This document shows positions 28,757 through 38,014 of a stretch of DNA of 64,000 bases, piece after piece. A program made the translations under genes and the position numbers. The DNA comes from Roseiarcus sp963813555 (GTDB lineage Bacteria; Pseudomonadota; Alphaproteobacteria; Rhizobiales; Beijerinckiaceae). The notes below the pieces were generated by a model that worked only from the letters and a program-made list of their open reading frames with translations, was not told the DNA's origin and made no database searches. Each line of letters starts with the position of its first letter. Within the stretch, counting starts at the first letter, position 1. Location of the stretch: positions 127,117 through 191,116 of the forward strand of contig CAWEZX010000015.1 of NCBI GenBank assembly GCA_963813555.1, written 5' to 3'.

Positions 28757-29939
28757 ATGAAGCGATTTCTTTTGACGGCCCTCGGCGTGATCGCCGCGTC
28801 GGGCGCATTTGTTGCGTCGGCGCGCGCCGACTTCACCTCCTGCGTCGGCACGCTGCGAGCTCAGGCCGCGCGCGACGGGATTTCCGCCAAGACGCTCGAC
28901 ATTGCCTTCAACGGGGTCGGGCCGGACACGAAAGTCCTCGATTTCCAGAAGCAGCAGCCCGAGTTCAAGACGCCGGTCTGGGACTATGTCGACGGGCTGG
29001 TTGACGACGATCGGGTCGCCGACGGCAAGGCGGCGATGGTTAGGCAAGCGCGCGCGCTCGCTCGTGCAGAAGAGAAATATGGCGTCGACCGCTACATGCT
29101 GGCGGCGATCTGGGGGGTCGAGTTCGAATTTCGGCCAGGAGATGGGCAAGCGCCCGCTCGTGCAGTCGCTGACGACGCTTGCCTGCCTGGGCGATCGCGC
29201 CAATTATTTCCGCTCCGAGTTGATGGCGACGCTGAAGATCATCGACCGCGGCGATGTGCCGGCCGAGAAACTGAATGGATCGTGGGCGGGCGCGTTCGGG
29301 CAGACGCAGTTCATGCCCTCGACCTTCTTGCGCCTGGCGGTCGACTTCGAGGGCGACGGGCGACGCGACATCGTCGATTCGGCGCCGGACGCGCTCGCCT
29401 CGACAGCGAATTATCTCTCTAAATCAGGCTGGCGCCGTGGTGTTGCTTGGGGATTCGAGGTTAAATTGCCGGAGGGATATTCGGGCCCGTCGGGTCGCAA
29501 GGCCAGGCGCTCGATGTCCTTCTGGGCCTCGCGCGGCCTGACCCGCGTCGACGGGCGCCCGCTCGGCGAGGGCGAGGCCGGGCTGCTCATGCCCGCCGGA
29601 CGCGAGGGGCCGGCTTTTCTGGTGACGCGCAATTTCGACGCCGTCTATTCCTATAATGCCGCCGAATCCTACACCCTCGCCGCCTGTGTGCTGGCGGACC
29701 GTCTCGGCGGCGGACGCGGCATCGTCACCCCTTGGCCGACCGACGATCCGCTCTTGTCGCGCCAGGGCCGAAAGGAATTGCAGGCGCTGCTCCAAAGGCG
29801 CGGGTACGACATCGGCGGCGACCCGGATGGACACATCGGAACAAAGAGCAAGGCGGCGATCGCCGATTTCGAACAGAGGGCCGGACTTGAGGTCAACGGC
29901 CGCGCTTCGGTCAAGGTGCTGGCGGCGCTGAAGAAGTAG
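28757..29939 (+). CDS. Lytic murein transglycosylase, MltB type (frameshifted)
   Basis: This periplasmic enzyme cleaves the peptidoglycan glycan strand. After a signal peptide (to ARADF), the SLT-type domain includes YMLAAIWGVE-SNFGQ with the catalytic Glu, GSWAGAFGQTQFMPS and YNAAESYTLAACVLADRL. The C-terminal ~60 residues form a peptidoglycan-binding domain (RRGYDIGGDPDGHIGTKS). The frame shifts by +1 at 29123-29124, where GAGTTCGAA should be GAGTCGAA. Repaired length is about 393 residues, typical of the family. Confidence 0.87.
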
Positions 29940-30131
29940 GCGTTTCGTCGCTTCATTCGTCGAGCGGGCGTGGGAGCTGAAAACCATGCATTTGCTTGAA
30001 AAAGCCGAAAGCCTGTGCTAATCTTTTCCAATTGCCGGATCGAGCTCGCGCTTGTCTCGTTCCCAGATGACTGGAAAAGAGAATACGTGTGTGGCAGTTG
30101 AGACACAGTGTGACAGGGGAAAAGAATTTTT

Positions 30132-31233
30132 GGCTCTTATAGCGTTAGTTGTTGGTATGGGCCGATTCCGATGGCGCTCTTGATCCAGTTTTGTGGCGTG
30201 ATTTGTCGATCCCAGGCTTCGAGGGCGCGCCGCCAGCCGAGATAATTTGGCAGGTTCTTGGTGGCGACGCCGTTGAAGCGATTGAGCCATTGCTTGAGAC
30301 GGCTGTGGTAGGCGTTGACGTTGTTGATATGCAGGTGGGGCGCCGCGGGGACAGGCTTTCCCGGGGAAGGAACGGCGTGAAAGGGGATGTTGGCCTGGCG
30401 GGCGAAGGAGGCCAGCGGTTTGCCGCCATCGCCGATCAAGTGATTTGCGGACGTAACGACACCGGTCAGGACGGCGGCGATCGAAGCGCTGTCGTCGTTT
30501 GGCAGAACGGCGTCGAAAGTTGCGCCCTTTCGGTCGCGGGCGACGAGCACGGGAATGTTGTCCTGATAGGGGCCCGGATGACGGGCCGTTCCGCCGCGTT
30601 TGCGAGCCTTGCGAGGCAGATCGGACCACCGCCCCTTGAAAGATTTCAAGGATGAAGGTTTCATCCGCTTCGACGATTCCGCTCAGCTTTTGCGGCTTGT
30701 CCGCGGCGGGAGCGCCCAAAAACCGGTGACGCCAGCGGAAAGCCGTCGTCGGATGCACGCCGCAAAGCGCGGCCGTCTTCACCAGGCTTTTGCCTTCGAT
30801 CATCGCCTGCGCGTGATCGAGCCAACGCTCTTTCTTGCGCAGATGCGCCATTGGGCTTTTGCTCAGGGCGTTGAAGGTGCGTCCGCAAGCCTTGCAGCGG
30901 AACCGCGCCAGTCCGCGCGAGCGTCCCCAGGCCACGATTTCGCGACCCGCGCAATGCGGACACCCTCGACTTTCCACCCGCTCATGGCCTGTTACGCCCA
31001 ACGCGTCCGGCCGACGGCGAGCCTTCAAGGCCTTGTTCTTCGCGGCCGCCGTCAGCATCGCAGTTTTCGGACCCACCCCCTCCGGTCGCAGAGCCGCGAG
31101 CGCCGCCCGCCGCTGATCCTCGTTCAATCGAACGATCCCCGACAGCCAAGTCGAAAACTCCTCACCCTTCATCGAACAATCTCCAACCCCACCCCCACCA
31201 TAACCCAAATCAACAACTAACGCTATAAGAGCC
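30132..31233 (-). mobile_element. Complete IS1595-family insertion sequence
   Basis: Perfect 23-bp terminal inverted repeats bound the element: 30132-30154 (starting GGCTCTTATAGCG) and 31211-31233 (ending CGCTATAAGAGCC). Both sides carry the identical 8-bp target duplication GAATTTTT (30124-30131 and 31234-31241), the size made by IS1595 elements. The length is 1102 bp. Perfect ends and target duplication imply a recent insertion into an intergenic region. Confidence 0.95.
30137..31172 (-). CDS. IS1595 family transposase (frameshifted)
   Basis: The N-terminal zinc ribbon (CPHCAGREIVAWG, then FRCKACGRTF), a helix-turn-helix region and a DDE-type catalytic domain (EADETFIL; LIGDGGK; INNVNAYHSRLKQWLNRFNG) identify an IS1595 transposase. 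The start is ATG 31172. The frame shifts +1 at about 30650, where CTTGAAATCTTT should be CTTGAATCTTT to continue as SFKGRWSDLPRK. Given the intact ends, the shift is probably a sequencing error. Repaired length is about 345 residues. Confidence 0.88.
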
Positions 31234-31242
31234 GAATTTTTT

Positions 31243-31350
31243 ATTTGGATTCGCTGTAAACCATTGAAAAGCCCCAATTCGGCCAAAGGAATCCAAGGTA
31301 ATCCAAGCAATTTTCCTTGGATTTATTTGGTTTAGCTTGGATTTATTTGG
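31243..31350. repeat. Dispersed intergenic repeat, copy A
   Basis: The stretch CCATTGAAAAG..ATTCGGCC..GGAATCCAAGG (31261-31300) matches copy B near 36365-36420. It ends with a direct repeat of CTTGGATTTATTTGG at 31316-31330 and 31336-31350. GAATCCAAGG and CCTTGGATT can also form a hairpin. It lies directly downstream of the IS1595 element. Confidence 0.65.
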
Positions 31351-31544
31351 CCGCAGGACCCCCTTCGGAGGAGCGGTTTGGCCTGCGGCGGGAAGGCGGC
31401 TCTGCCAAATCGGGGCGGGCTCCCACACCCGGCGCTACCGTGCAGCATTCCCACGCCATGGCTTGGTTGCGCCGGAAAAGCCGCTATCAGTCCTCCCGCG
31501 CCGGCCTTCGCGGCGTCCCGATCGATCAGGCAGAGGGGCGGACC

Positions 31545-31991
31545 ATGGACGTGGCGTATATATCGGCGATTTCGGCGCTTGCCGGGTCGGTGATCGGCGG
31601 TCTTACTTCGGGCTACACGACCTGGCTTACCCAGCGCTCGCAGGCCCGGGCCGGTATGGTTGCGCACGACCTCGCGCGCCGCGAGGACCTGGTCAGGGAT
31701 TTTGTCATTGCAGCGTCCAAGACCTATGGCGACGCGATCATCAACAGCGAGCCGAAGATGCCGGAACTGGTCGATCTCTACGCCATGGTCAGCCGGATGC
31801 GCGTGCTTGGCATGCCGAAATCAGTCGCGTGCGCGGACAAGGTCATGCAGTCAATCGTCGACACCTATTTCACGCCCAATCGGACGCTCGCCGACCTCAG
31901 GGAGCTCACGAGGACCGGAAAGGGCATCGATCCCTTGAAGGACTTCGCCGAGGCGGCGCGCGAGGAGCTGCGCGCGTTCGCAATGCTTTGA
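31545..31991 (+). CDS. Hypothetical membrane-anchored protein
   Basis: This 148-residue protein has one N-terminal membrane segment (AYISAISALAGSVIGGLTSG, about residues 3-22) and a helical soluble part with the pattern LARREDLVRDFVIAASKTYGDAI. It resembles short 'hypothetical proteins' common in Rhizobiales; no function is known to me. ATG 31545 is preceded by GAGGGGCGG. It converges on pgm. Confidence 0.65.
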   Translation: MDVAYISAISALAGSVIGGLTSGYTTWLTQRSQARAGMVAHDLARREDLVRDFVIAASKTYGDAIINSEPKMPELVDLYAMVSRMRVLGMPKSVACADKVMQSIVDTYFTPNRTLADLRELTRTGKGIDPLKDFAEAAREELRAFAML

Positions 31992-32031
31992 AGAGCAGGG
32001 CCGGTTCGCTCCTCAGTCCCCATCGCGCCAG

Positions 32032-33660
32032 TCAGGTCACCACGGTCGGCGCCTTGCGCCCAGTCCGCTGCTCGATCTCAGCCAGGCTTCGTGAAAGCGC
32101 GATGAGGTCGGCCAGCGCCGCCTGCGTCTCCTGATCGAGCTTGCCCGCCGGCGGCTCGTAATGCTCGATATAGACGCGCAGCGTCGCCCCGACCGTGCCG
32201 GTGCCCGAAAGGCGGTAGACGATGCGCGAGCCGCCCTCGAACATCACCCTTATGCCCTGATCGGTTGCATCCGAGCCGTCGACCGGATCGTGATAGGCGA
32301 AATCGTCGGCCGCCTCGACCTTGTGAGCGCCAAAACTCTTGCCCGGAAGGGTTTTCGTTGCGTCGCCTAGCGCCGCCATCAGGCTTTTGGCGGCCGTGAG
32401 ATCAATCGCCTCGTAGTCGTGGCGCGTATAATAGTTTCGGCCGTAAGTTCGCCAGTGTTCGCGCATGAGGTCGAGCACGGATATGCGGCGCTTGGCGAGA
32501 ATGTTGAGCCAGAACAAAACGGCCCACACGCCGTCCTTCTCGCGAATATGGTTCGAGCCGGTGCCGAAGCTTTCCTCGCCGCATAGGGTCGCGAGATTGG
32601 CGTCGAGCAGATTGCCGAAGAACTTCCATCCCGTCGGCGTCTCGTAGGACTTGATGCCGAGCTTGGCGGCGACGCGGTCGGCGGCGGCGCTTGTCGGCAT
32701 GGAGCGCGCGACGCCCGCAAGGTTCTTGGCGTAGCCCGGCGCGCAATGGGCGTTCGCGCACAGGATCGCGAGCGAATCGGACGGCGTGACATACGCGTTG
32801 CGTCCGAGGATCATGTTTCGGTCCCCATCGCCATCCGACGCCCCGCCAAAATCCGGCGCATTTGGCGACATCATGAAATCAAACAGGTCCTTGGCGTAAG
32901 TCGGATTGGGATCGGGGTGATGACCGCCGAAGTCGGGCAAAGGCGTGCCGTTGACCACTGTTCCGGCGCCGGACTTCAGTTCGTCCTCGAAGATTGCATG
33001 CGCGTAAGGGCCAGTCACCGCGTGCAAGGCGTCGTAACGCATGCGGAAGCCCGAGGCGAACAGGGCGCGGATCGCGTCGAAGTCGAACAGCGTCTTCATC
33101 AGCGACAGATATTGCGTGACCGGGTCGATGACTTCGATCTCGGTCCCCTCGACTTTGACCGTCCCCAGGCGGTCGATATCGACGTCGGGAGCGTCGGCGA
33201 TTTTGTAGGCGGCGATCGTCTTGGTGCGGGCGAAGATCGCCTCGGTGATGGTTTCCGGGGCCGGGCCGCCGGCGCCGATATTGTACTTGACGCCGAAGTC
33301 CCCGTGCGGTCCGCCGGGATTGTGGCTCGCCGACAGAATGATCCCGCCATAGGCGGAGAGCGCCCGGATTAGCGCCGAGACCGCGGGGGTCGAGAGGATG
33401 CCGCCTTTGCCGACGACGATGCGGCCGAAGCCGTTCGCGGCGGCGATCTTGATCACGACCTGGATCGCCTCCCGATTGAAAAAGCGCCCGTCGCCGCCGA
33501 GCACCAGCGTTTTGCCCTGAAAGCCCTCGAGCGAATTGAAAATCGACTGAATGAAGTTTTCGAGGTAGCCGGGCTTCTGGAAGACCGCGACCTGCTTGCG
33601 CAGACCCGAAGTGCCTGGCCTTTGGTCGGCGAACGGCTTGGTGGCGACGGTTCGGATCAT
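32032..33660 (-). CDS. pgm: Alpha-D-glucose phosphate-specific phosphoglucomutase
   Basis: This 542-residue enzyme interconverts glucose-1- and glucose-6-phosphate. The phosphoserine loop is ILSASHNPGGPHGDFG, the metal loop is GGASDGDGDRNM, the sugar loop is CGEESFGTGSNHIREKDG and the phosphate-binding loop is RLSGTGT. It links the galK/galT pathway to glycolysis and to glycogen or polysaccharide synthesis. It is divergent from glmM. Confidence 0.96.
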   Translation of the reverse strand: MIRTVATKPFADQRPGTSGLRKQVAVFQKPGYLENFIQSIFNSLEGFQGKTLVLGGDGRFFNREAIQVVIKIAAANGFGRIVVGKGGILSTPAVSALIRALSAYGGIILSASHNPGGPHGDFGVKYNIGAGGPAPETITEAIFARTKTIAAYKIADAPDVDIDRLGTVKVEGTEIEVIDPVTQYLSLMKTLFDFDAIRALFASGFRMRYDALHAVTGPYAHAIFEDELKSGAGTVVNGTPLPDFGGHHPDPNPTYAKDLFDFMMSPNAPDFGGASDGDGDRNMILGRNAYVTPSDSLAILCANAHCAPGYAKNLAGVARSMPTSAAADRVAAKLGIKSYETPTGWKFFGNLLDANLATLCGEESFGTGSNHIREKDGVWAVLFWLNILAKRRISVLDLMREHWRTYGRNYYTRHDYEAIDLTAAKSLMAALGDATKTLPGKSFGAHKVEAADDFAYHDPVDGSDATDQGIRVMFEGGSRIVYRLSGTGTVGATLRVYIEHYEPPAGKLDQETQAALADLIALSRSLAEIEQRTGRKAPTVVT

Positions 33661-33856
33661 CGGCGTTCTCCCATAGGCGGCTGAGGGAATTTCGAGCGCG
33701 TAGGCACTCTAGGCGCCAGGCGCAGACTGGGCAACGCCGCGTCGCAGCGTTAACGTCTATCAACGAATTGTGAAACTTTTGTCCGCACATATGGTATATG
33801 ACGGCCGCGCAGCGTTCGAATGGCGGCAACAATTCTTGCGGGGAGCTGTCACAGAC

Positions 33857-35197
33857 ATGGCGCGCAGATATTTTGGGACCGACGGCATCCGTGGGCGGGC
33901 CAACAGCCAGATCACGGCGGACATGGCGCTGAAGGTCGGCCAGGCGGCGGGTCTGGCCTTCCGCCGCGGCGAACACCGCCATCGGGTGGTGATCGGCAAG
34001 GACACGCGGCTCTCGAGCTACATGATCGAATATGCGCTGGTCGCGGGTTTTACGTCTGTCGGCGCCGACGTCCTGCTTCTGGGCCCGGTGCCGACCCCGG
34101 CGGTGGCTATGCTGACGCGCTCGATGCGCTGCGATCTCGGGGTGATGATCTCCGCCTCCCACAATCCTTATGAGGACAACGGCATCAAGCTGTTCGGCCC
34201 GGACGGGTTTAAATTGTCCGACGAGGTCGAGGCGCGCATCGAAGCGTTGATGGACGGCGACGTCGCGCCGAAGCTCGCCAACCCTCCCGACCTTGGGCGC
34301 GCCAAGCGCATCGACGACGTCGACGCCCGCTACATCGAATACGCCAAGCGGACGCTGAGCCGGGAAGTCACGCTCGATGGCCTGCGCGTGGTCGTCGACT
34401 GCGCCAACGGCGCCGCCTACAAGGTCGCGCCGGAGGCGCTGTGGGAACTCGGGGCCGAGGTGATCAAAATCGGCGTCGAGCCGAACGGGCTCAACATCAA
34501 TTTCGAGGTCGGCTCGACCGCGCCCGAGGCGCTGGCGCGCAAGGTGCGCGAGATGCGGGCCGACGTCGGCATTGCGCTGGACGGCGACGCCGACCGGATG
34601 ATCCTGGTCGACGAGAAGGGCCGCCTGATCGACGGTGATCAGGTGATGGCCGTCGTGGCCGAGAGCTGGCGCGACGAGGGCCGATTGTCCAAGCCCGGGG
34701 TGGTGGCCACGGTGATGTCGAACCTGGGGCTTGAGCGCCATCTGGCGAGTCTGGGGTTAACGCTCGAGCGCACCGCGGTGGGCGACCGCTATGTGATCGA
34801 GCGGATGCGCGAGAAGGGCTTCAACGTCGGCGGCGAGCAGTCGGGCCACATCATCCTGTCCGACTATTCGACCACGGGCGACGGCCTGGTGGCGGCGATG
34901 CAGGTGCTGGCCGTGGTGCACAAGCTCGGCAAGCCGGCGAGCGAGGTCTGCCGGCGGTTCGAGCCGGTGCCGCAGGTGCTGCGCAACGTCCGCTTCAACG
35001 GCGGCGAGCCGCTCGAGAATCCGTCGGTGGCAAAGGCGATCGCGGATGCGACCGCACGGCTCGGCGAACGCGGCCGGCTCCTGGTCCGCCCGTCCGGCAC
35101 CGAGCCGGTCATCCGGGTCATGGGCGAAGCCGACGACCAGGCGCTGATCGACGCCGTCGTCAGCAACGTCTGCGAGGCGGTCGCCGGCGCCGCTTAG
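33857..35197 (+). CDS. glmM: Phosphoglucosamine mutase
   Basis: GlmM converts glucosamine-6-phosphate to glucosamine-1-phosphate for peptidoglycan and LPS precursors. The 446 residues start RRYFGTDGIRGRAN and carry the phosphoserine Ser101 in MISASHNPYEDNG, the metal loop LDGDADRM, and the C-terminal RPSGTEPVIRVM loop. I chose ATG 33857; the open frame extends to 33770 but the family begins here. It is followed by an unusual small ORF and a terminator. Confidence 0.96.
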   Translation: MARRYFGTDGIRGRANSQITADMALKVGQAAGLAFRRGEHRHRVVIGKDTRLSSYMIEYALVAGFTSVGADVLLLGPVPTPAVAMLTRSMRCDLGVMISASHNPYEDNGIKLFGPDGFKLSDEVEARIEALMDGDVAPKLANPPDLGRAKRIDDVDARYIEYAKRTLSREVTLDGLRVVVDCANGAAYKVAPEALWELGAEVIKIGVEPNGLNINFEVGSTAPEALARKVREMRADVGIALDGDADRMILVDEKGRLIDGDQVMAVVAESWRDEGRLSKPGVVATVMSNLGLERHLASLGLTLERTAVGDRYVIERMREKGFNVGGEQSGHIILSDYSTTGDGLVAAMQVLAVVHKLGKPASEVCRRFEPVPQVLRNVRFNGGEPLENPSVAKAIADATARLGERGRLLVRPSGTEPVIRVMGEADDQALIDAVVSNVCEAVAGAA

Positions 35198-35320
35198 GAG
35201 CGAAGGGGACGGCGGATTTGAGGCGCTCGCGCAAATCCTAAAGAATTCTTAACCTCACAAAAAAAATCCTGCTTTTAAATTTTTCGAATCACCGTAACAT
35301 ATTCATGTCGTCAACCAGCC

Positions 35321-35336
35321 GAAAGGAGGTGATCCA
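35321..35336 (+). promoter_or_regulatory. Exceptionally long Shine-Dalgarno sequence
   Basis: GAAAGGAGGTGATCCA, continuing with G of the start codon, is complementary over 17 nt to the conserved 3' tail of 16S rRNA (ends GGATCACCTCCTTTC). AGGAGG is 7 nt before GTG 35337, an optimal distance. Ordinary genes use 4-7 nt of this match. Confidence 0.8.
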
Positions 35337-35411
35337 GTGTCTCATTGTCTTACGTTCCGCGTGATCGACGAGGCCTGGGTTATTGTCCCTGCGAAGGAAT
35401 TTCGCGCATAG
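35337..35411 (+). CDS. Putative 24-residue peptide with ultra-strong ribosome-binding site
   Basis: GTG opens a 24-codon frame (translation begins MSHCLTFRVIDEAWVI and ends KEFRA) and closes at TAG 35409-35411. A rho-independent terminator lies about 57 nt later, and an AT-rich stretch that could serve as promoter lies upstream (35255-35310), so a dedicated short transcript is plausible. I know no family. It could be a leader peptide, a functional microprotein, or a ribosome-sequestering RNA whose purpose is the Shine-Dalgarno itself. Confidence 0.55.
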   Translation: MSHCLTFRVIDEAWVIVPAKEFRA

Positions 35412-35467
35412 CGCTCGCTAGGCAAGAACTCTAGGGCGCCGGCGAGCTTGCGTGGGCGCGACAATGG

Positions 35468-35503
35468 AAGGGCCGTTCCCCAAAGGAGCGGTCCTTCTCT
35501 TTT
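35468..35503 (+). terminator. Rho-independent terminator after the small ORF
   Basis: AAGGGCCGTTCC and GGAGCGGTCCTT form a 12-bp stem with two G-T wobbles and a CCAAA loop, followed by CTCTTTT. It would end a transcript of about 200 nt carrying the small ORF, or read-through from glmM. Confidence 0.85.
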
Positions 35504-35643
35504 GCGAGACGGCTGAATAATCGGCCCCATCGGAAAGCATGGGACGCTTCACAAGCGCCGCGCAAAGTTCAAGTGCAACCGGAGTTCGAAGACCACGGAA
35601 GACGCCGGAATGAATCCGACGTCTCCCTCGTCCCGCGCCGACC

Positions 35644-35990
35644 TCAGCTCTGGTGCGCGACGGCGACGTCCGCGCCGATGCCCGTCTGCGAGCGCCCATA
35701 TTGCGCGTCGAACGCCGGCTGCTCCGTGGTCACGGCCCTTGAGCTGTCGGTCACTGAGAACAGCCAGCAGCAGAAGAATGACAGCGGGATGGTGAAGATG
35801 GCCGGGGATGCGTACGGAAACAGCGCGGAGCCCTTCGGGTAGCCGAGCACCGCCTCCCAAACCCCAGGGCTCGCAATGGTCAGCGCCAGCGAGCTTGGGC
35901 GTCGCCCTCGGCGGCAAAAGCCAAACCGGATAAGAGACCGAGACCGAGCGCGACGACGGCGAGCGCACTGGAGCGAATGAAGCCGCTCAT
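35644..35990 (-). pseudogene. actP: Cation/acetate symporter ActP remnant (internal deletion)
   Basis: ATG 35990 opens a signal-like leader (MSGFIRSSALAVVALGLG, then AFAAEGDAQ) as in ActP. The sequence then jumps, in another frame, to the ActP C terminus: VWEAVLGYPKGSALFPYASP, FSVTDSSRA, AFDAQYGRSQTGIGA. About 450 central residues, including the transport core, are missing, so no transporter can be made. The yjcH-type gene directly upstream, 2 nt away, confirms the operon identity. Confidence 0.82.
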
Positions 35991-35992
35991 CA

Positions 35993-36698
35993 CTATCCTC
36001 CCCTGTTGTTGGGGGCGACAATCGCAGTGGTCAGATCGTCGTAGTCGGCGTTGGCCCGCATGACATAAATGCCGGTCAGTAGGATCGACGCCAGGATGAT
36101 CGCGATCCCAAGCACAACTCCGACGGTGATCGAACCGAACAACTTGCCGCGATTAAGTTAGAGCGAGTTGCTTTTGGATTGAGGCGGCTGAAAGGGAACG
36201 GCTCGGACGGCAACCTCTTGCAGAAAAACAGAAATTTGGTTAAGCTCGCCTCATGAACAATCCGGCCCTTCCGCATGCCCCAAGACCGCGGGCTCCCGTT
36301 CCGGCGTTTCTAACGCCGCGACAAAAGGGCCGAGAAAAAATCTTCCCGCTTCAAGCCGCGCAACCCATTGATAAGTCTCGATTCGGACGAGAGAATCCAA
36401 GGAAATCCAGGGAAATCCAACCCCCATAAACGGGGGTCTTCGCGGCGAAATGGCCACGCGCCAAGAAAACCCAGACGGATCGACCGGACCCACGTCGCGG
36501 CTCGCTGCCGAGAAGGAGCCAAACCGACTCCATCCAAATGCAAAGCGCCCCTAGGTGGCAAAAGCGGCAATCGAGATCAATCCGTAATACATTGAAAGCG
36601 TGATGATTGACCAGCGTCCAGCCTAGAGATCTTCGCTCGGATACAAGTTTCTGATAGCTTGGATCGTTTTCGATCCGCCTCGCGGTCGTCTGATCCAT
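35993..36698 (-). pseudogene. yjcH: DUF485 (YjcH-like) membrane protein gene, interrupted
   Basis: The N-terminal part starts at ATG 36698 after GGAGGA (MDQTTARRIENDPSYQ, then LVSERRSLGWTL) and, after a +1 shift, reads IITLSMYYGLISIAAFAT. The C-terminal part (GKLFGSITVGVVLGIA, then LTGIYVMRANADYDDLT) ends at TAG 35993. About 400 bp of unrelated DNA (36158-36552) separate them. DUF485 proteins accompany ActP in acetate uptake operons, matching the actP remnant downstream. Confidence 0.78.
36158..36552. repeat. Insertion inside yjcH carrying dispersed repeat copy B
   Basis: This DNA splits the yjcH-like gene. Around 36365-36420 it holds CCCATTGATAAG..ATTCGGAC..GAATCCAAGGAAATCCA, homologous to copy A at 31261-31300. 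It contains CCCCC-ATAAAC-GGGGG, a small hairpin. No transposase is encoded and no clear target duplication was found, so it may be a miniature or non-autonomous element. Confidence 0.55.
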
Positions 36699-37119
36699 CA
36701 ATGTCCTCCCTGGACTTAATTATGACTGACCGTCTTGTCGGCGTTTTTCGTAGATTGACATTCGTCTCTTCGATTTAGCTTTAGTAAGCCGCTCAGGGTC
36801 GTTTGACCGAAGCGAGCCTGCCTTTGCCAGGCCCGCGGTCTTACGCCCCAATCCGGCCGCTATTTTGCCTCAATTCGAGAACCGCGCCGACCCTCCGCAG
36901 CTACAACCTTCGTCGAGCAGTCCCTCGGCTGCGGAAAGTTTGTGCCCGCGCCAGCAATCAGCTAGATTGCACAAGGGGCAGGACCCCGGTCCGGACAAGT
37001 CCGATGCTTGGGTTTCGCGGTCCGAATCCCCATATCCCAAGCCTGTCATCGCGGCTTCTCTGGGATAGCCGTCAGAAAAGGCCACGCGAATGGATTTCCT
37101 CAAGCCACGGTCGCACCGC
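36699..37119. other. 421-bp intergenic region upstream of purC
   Basis: The stretch lies between the divergent yjcH remnant and purC and should contain the purC promoter. A 106-codon open frame (36803-37123) is proline/arginine-rich, lacks a ribosome-binding site and overlaps purC, so I do not call it. No terminator or repeat seen. Confidence 0.5.
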
Positions 37120-37887
37120 ATGAATCGCCGCCGACGCATTTATGAAGGCAAAGCCAAGGTCCTGTACGAGGGCCCGGAGCCCGGCACCCTCATCCAATAT
37201 TTCAAGGATGACGCGACTGCGTTCAACGCCAAGAAGCATGAGGTTATCGAAGGCAAAGGCGTTCTCAACAATCGAATCTCAGAATATGTCTTCCAGCGGC
37301 TCAACGACATCGGCGTGCCGACCCATTTCATCCGCCGAATCAACATGCGTGAGCAATTGATTCGGGAGGTCGAAATCATTCCGCTCGAGGTCGTGGTGCG
37401 CAATGTGGCGGCGGGATCGCTCTCCACCCGCCTCGGCCTCGAGGAAGGCACGCAACTGCCGCGGTCGATCATCGAGTTTTACTACAAGAATGATCAGCTG
37501 AACGATCCGATGGTCTCGGAAGAACACATCACGGCGTTCGGATGGGCCGCCCCCCAGGAAATCGACGACATCATGGCGCTGGCGATTCGCGTCAACGACT
37601 TTTTGTCGGGGCTATTCCTGGGCGTCGGCATCCGGCTGGTCGATTTCAAGATCGAAACCGGCCGACTCTGGGAGGGCGAGAATATGCGGATCGTGCTCGC
37701 CGACGAAATCAGCCCCGACTCCTGCCGTCTGTGGGACGTCAAGACCAACGACAAGATGGACAAGGATCGCTTCCGCAAGGATCTCGGCGGAATGATTGAG
37801 GCCTATACCGAGGTCGCCCGAAGGCTTGGTGTTGTCCAGGAGAACGAATACTCGCGCGCGGCCGCCGGGCCCCGGCTAGTGAAATAG
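37120..37887 (+). CDS. purC: Phosphoribosylaminoimidazole-succinocarboxamide synthase (SAICAR synthetase)
   Basis: PurC joins CAIR and aspartate in purine synthesis. The 255 residues show RRIYEGKAKVLYEGPEPG at the N terminus, FKDDATAFNAKKH, the signature PLEVVVRNVAAGSLSTRLG, and LVDFKIETGRLW. I chose ATG 37120; the upstream in-frame ATG 37090 adds 10 unconserved residues. Confidence 0.95.
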   Translation: MNRRRRIYEGKAKVLYEGPEPGTLIQYFKDDATAFNAKKHEVIEGKGVLNNRISEYVFQRLNDIGVPTHFIRRINMREQLIREVEIIPLEVVVRNVAAGSLSTRLGLEEGTQLPRSIIEFYYKNDQLNDPMVSEEHITAFGWAAPQEIDDIMALAIRVNDFLSGLFLGVGIRLVDFKIETGRLWEGENMRIVLADEISPDSCRLWDVKTNDKMDKDRFRKDLGGMIEAYTEVARRLGVVQENEYSRAAAGPRLVK

Positions 37888-38014
37888 GCGCGCTGGCGGC
37901 GGCGATTGTCGGGGTCTGCGGGCTGGGCTAGCCTCAGCTCGCTCGCTCCGAGGACTACACCCTGTGGGCGGATGATCAACAGGAGCGCCCCGGCGATCCG
38001 CTAAAGAGGCCGCC

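Noticed and set aside
30640..30665. Programmed frameshift in the IS1595 transposase
   Set aside because: IS1595 transposases are normally one continuous frame, and identical +1 lesions occur in housekeeping genes of this window.
35321..35337. Fragment of 16S rRNA (antisense 3' end)
   Set aside because: The match to the 16S tail is only 17 nt and neither flank resembles rRNA. Its spacing to GTG fits a ribosome-binding site.
36803..37123. 106-codon frame before purC
   Set aside because: It is Pro/Arg-rich, lacks a Shine-Dalgarno and overlaps the purC start.
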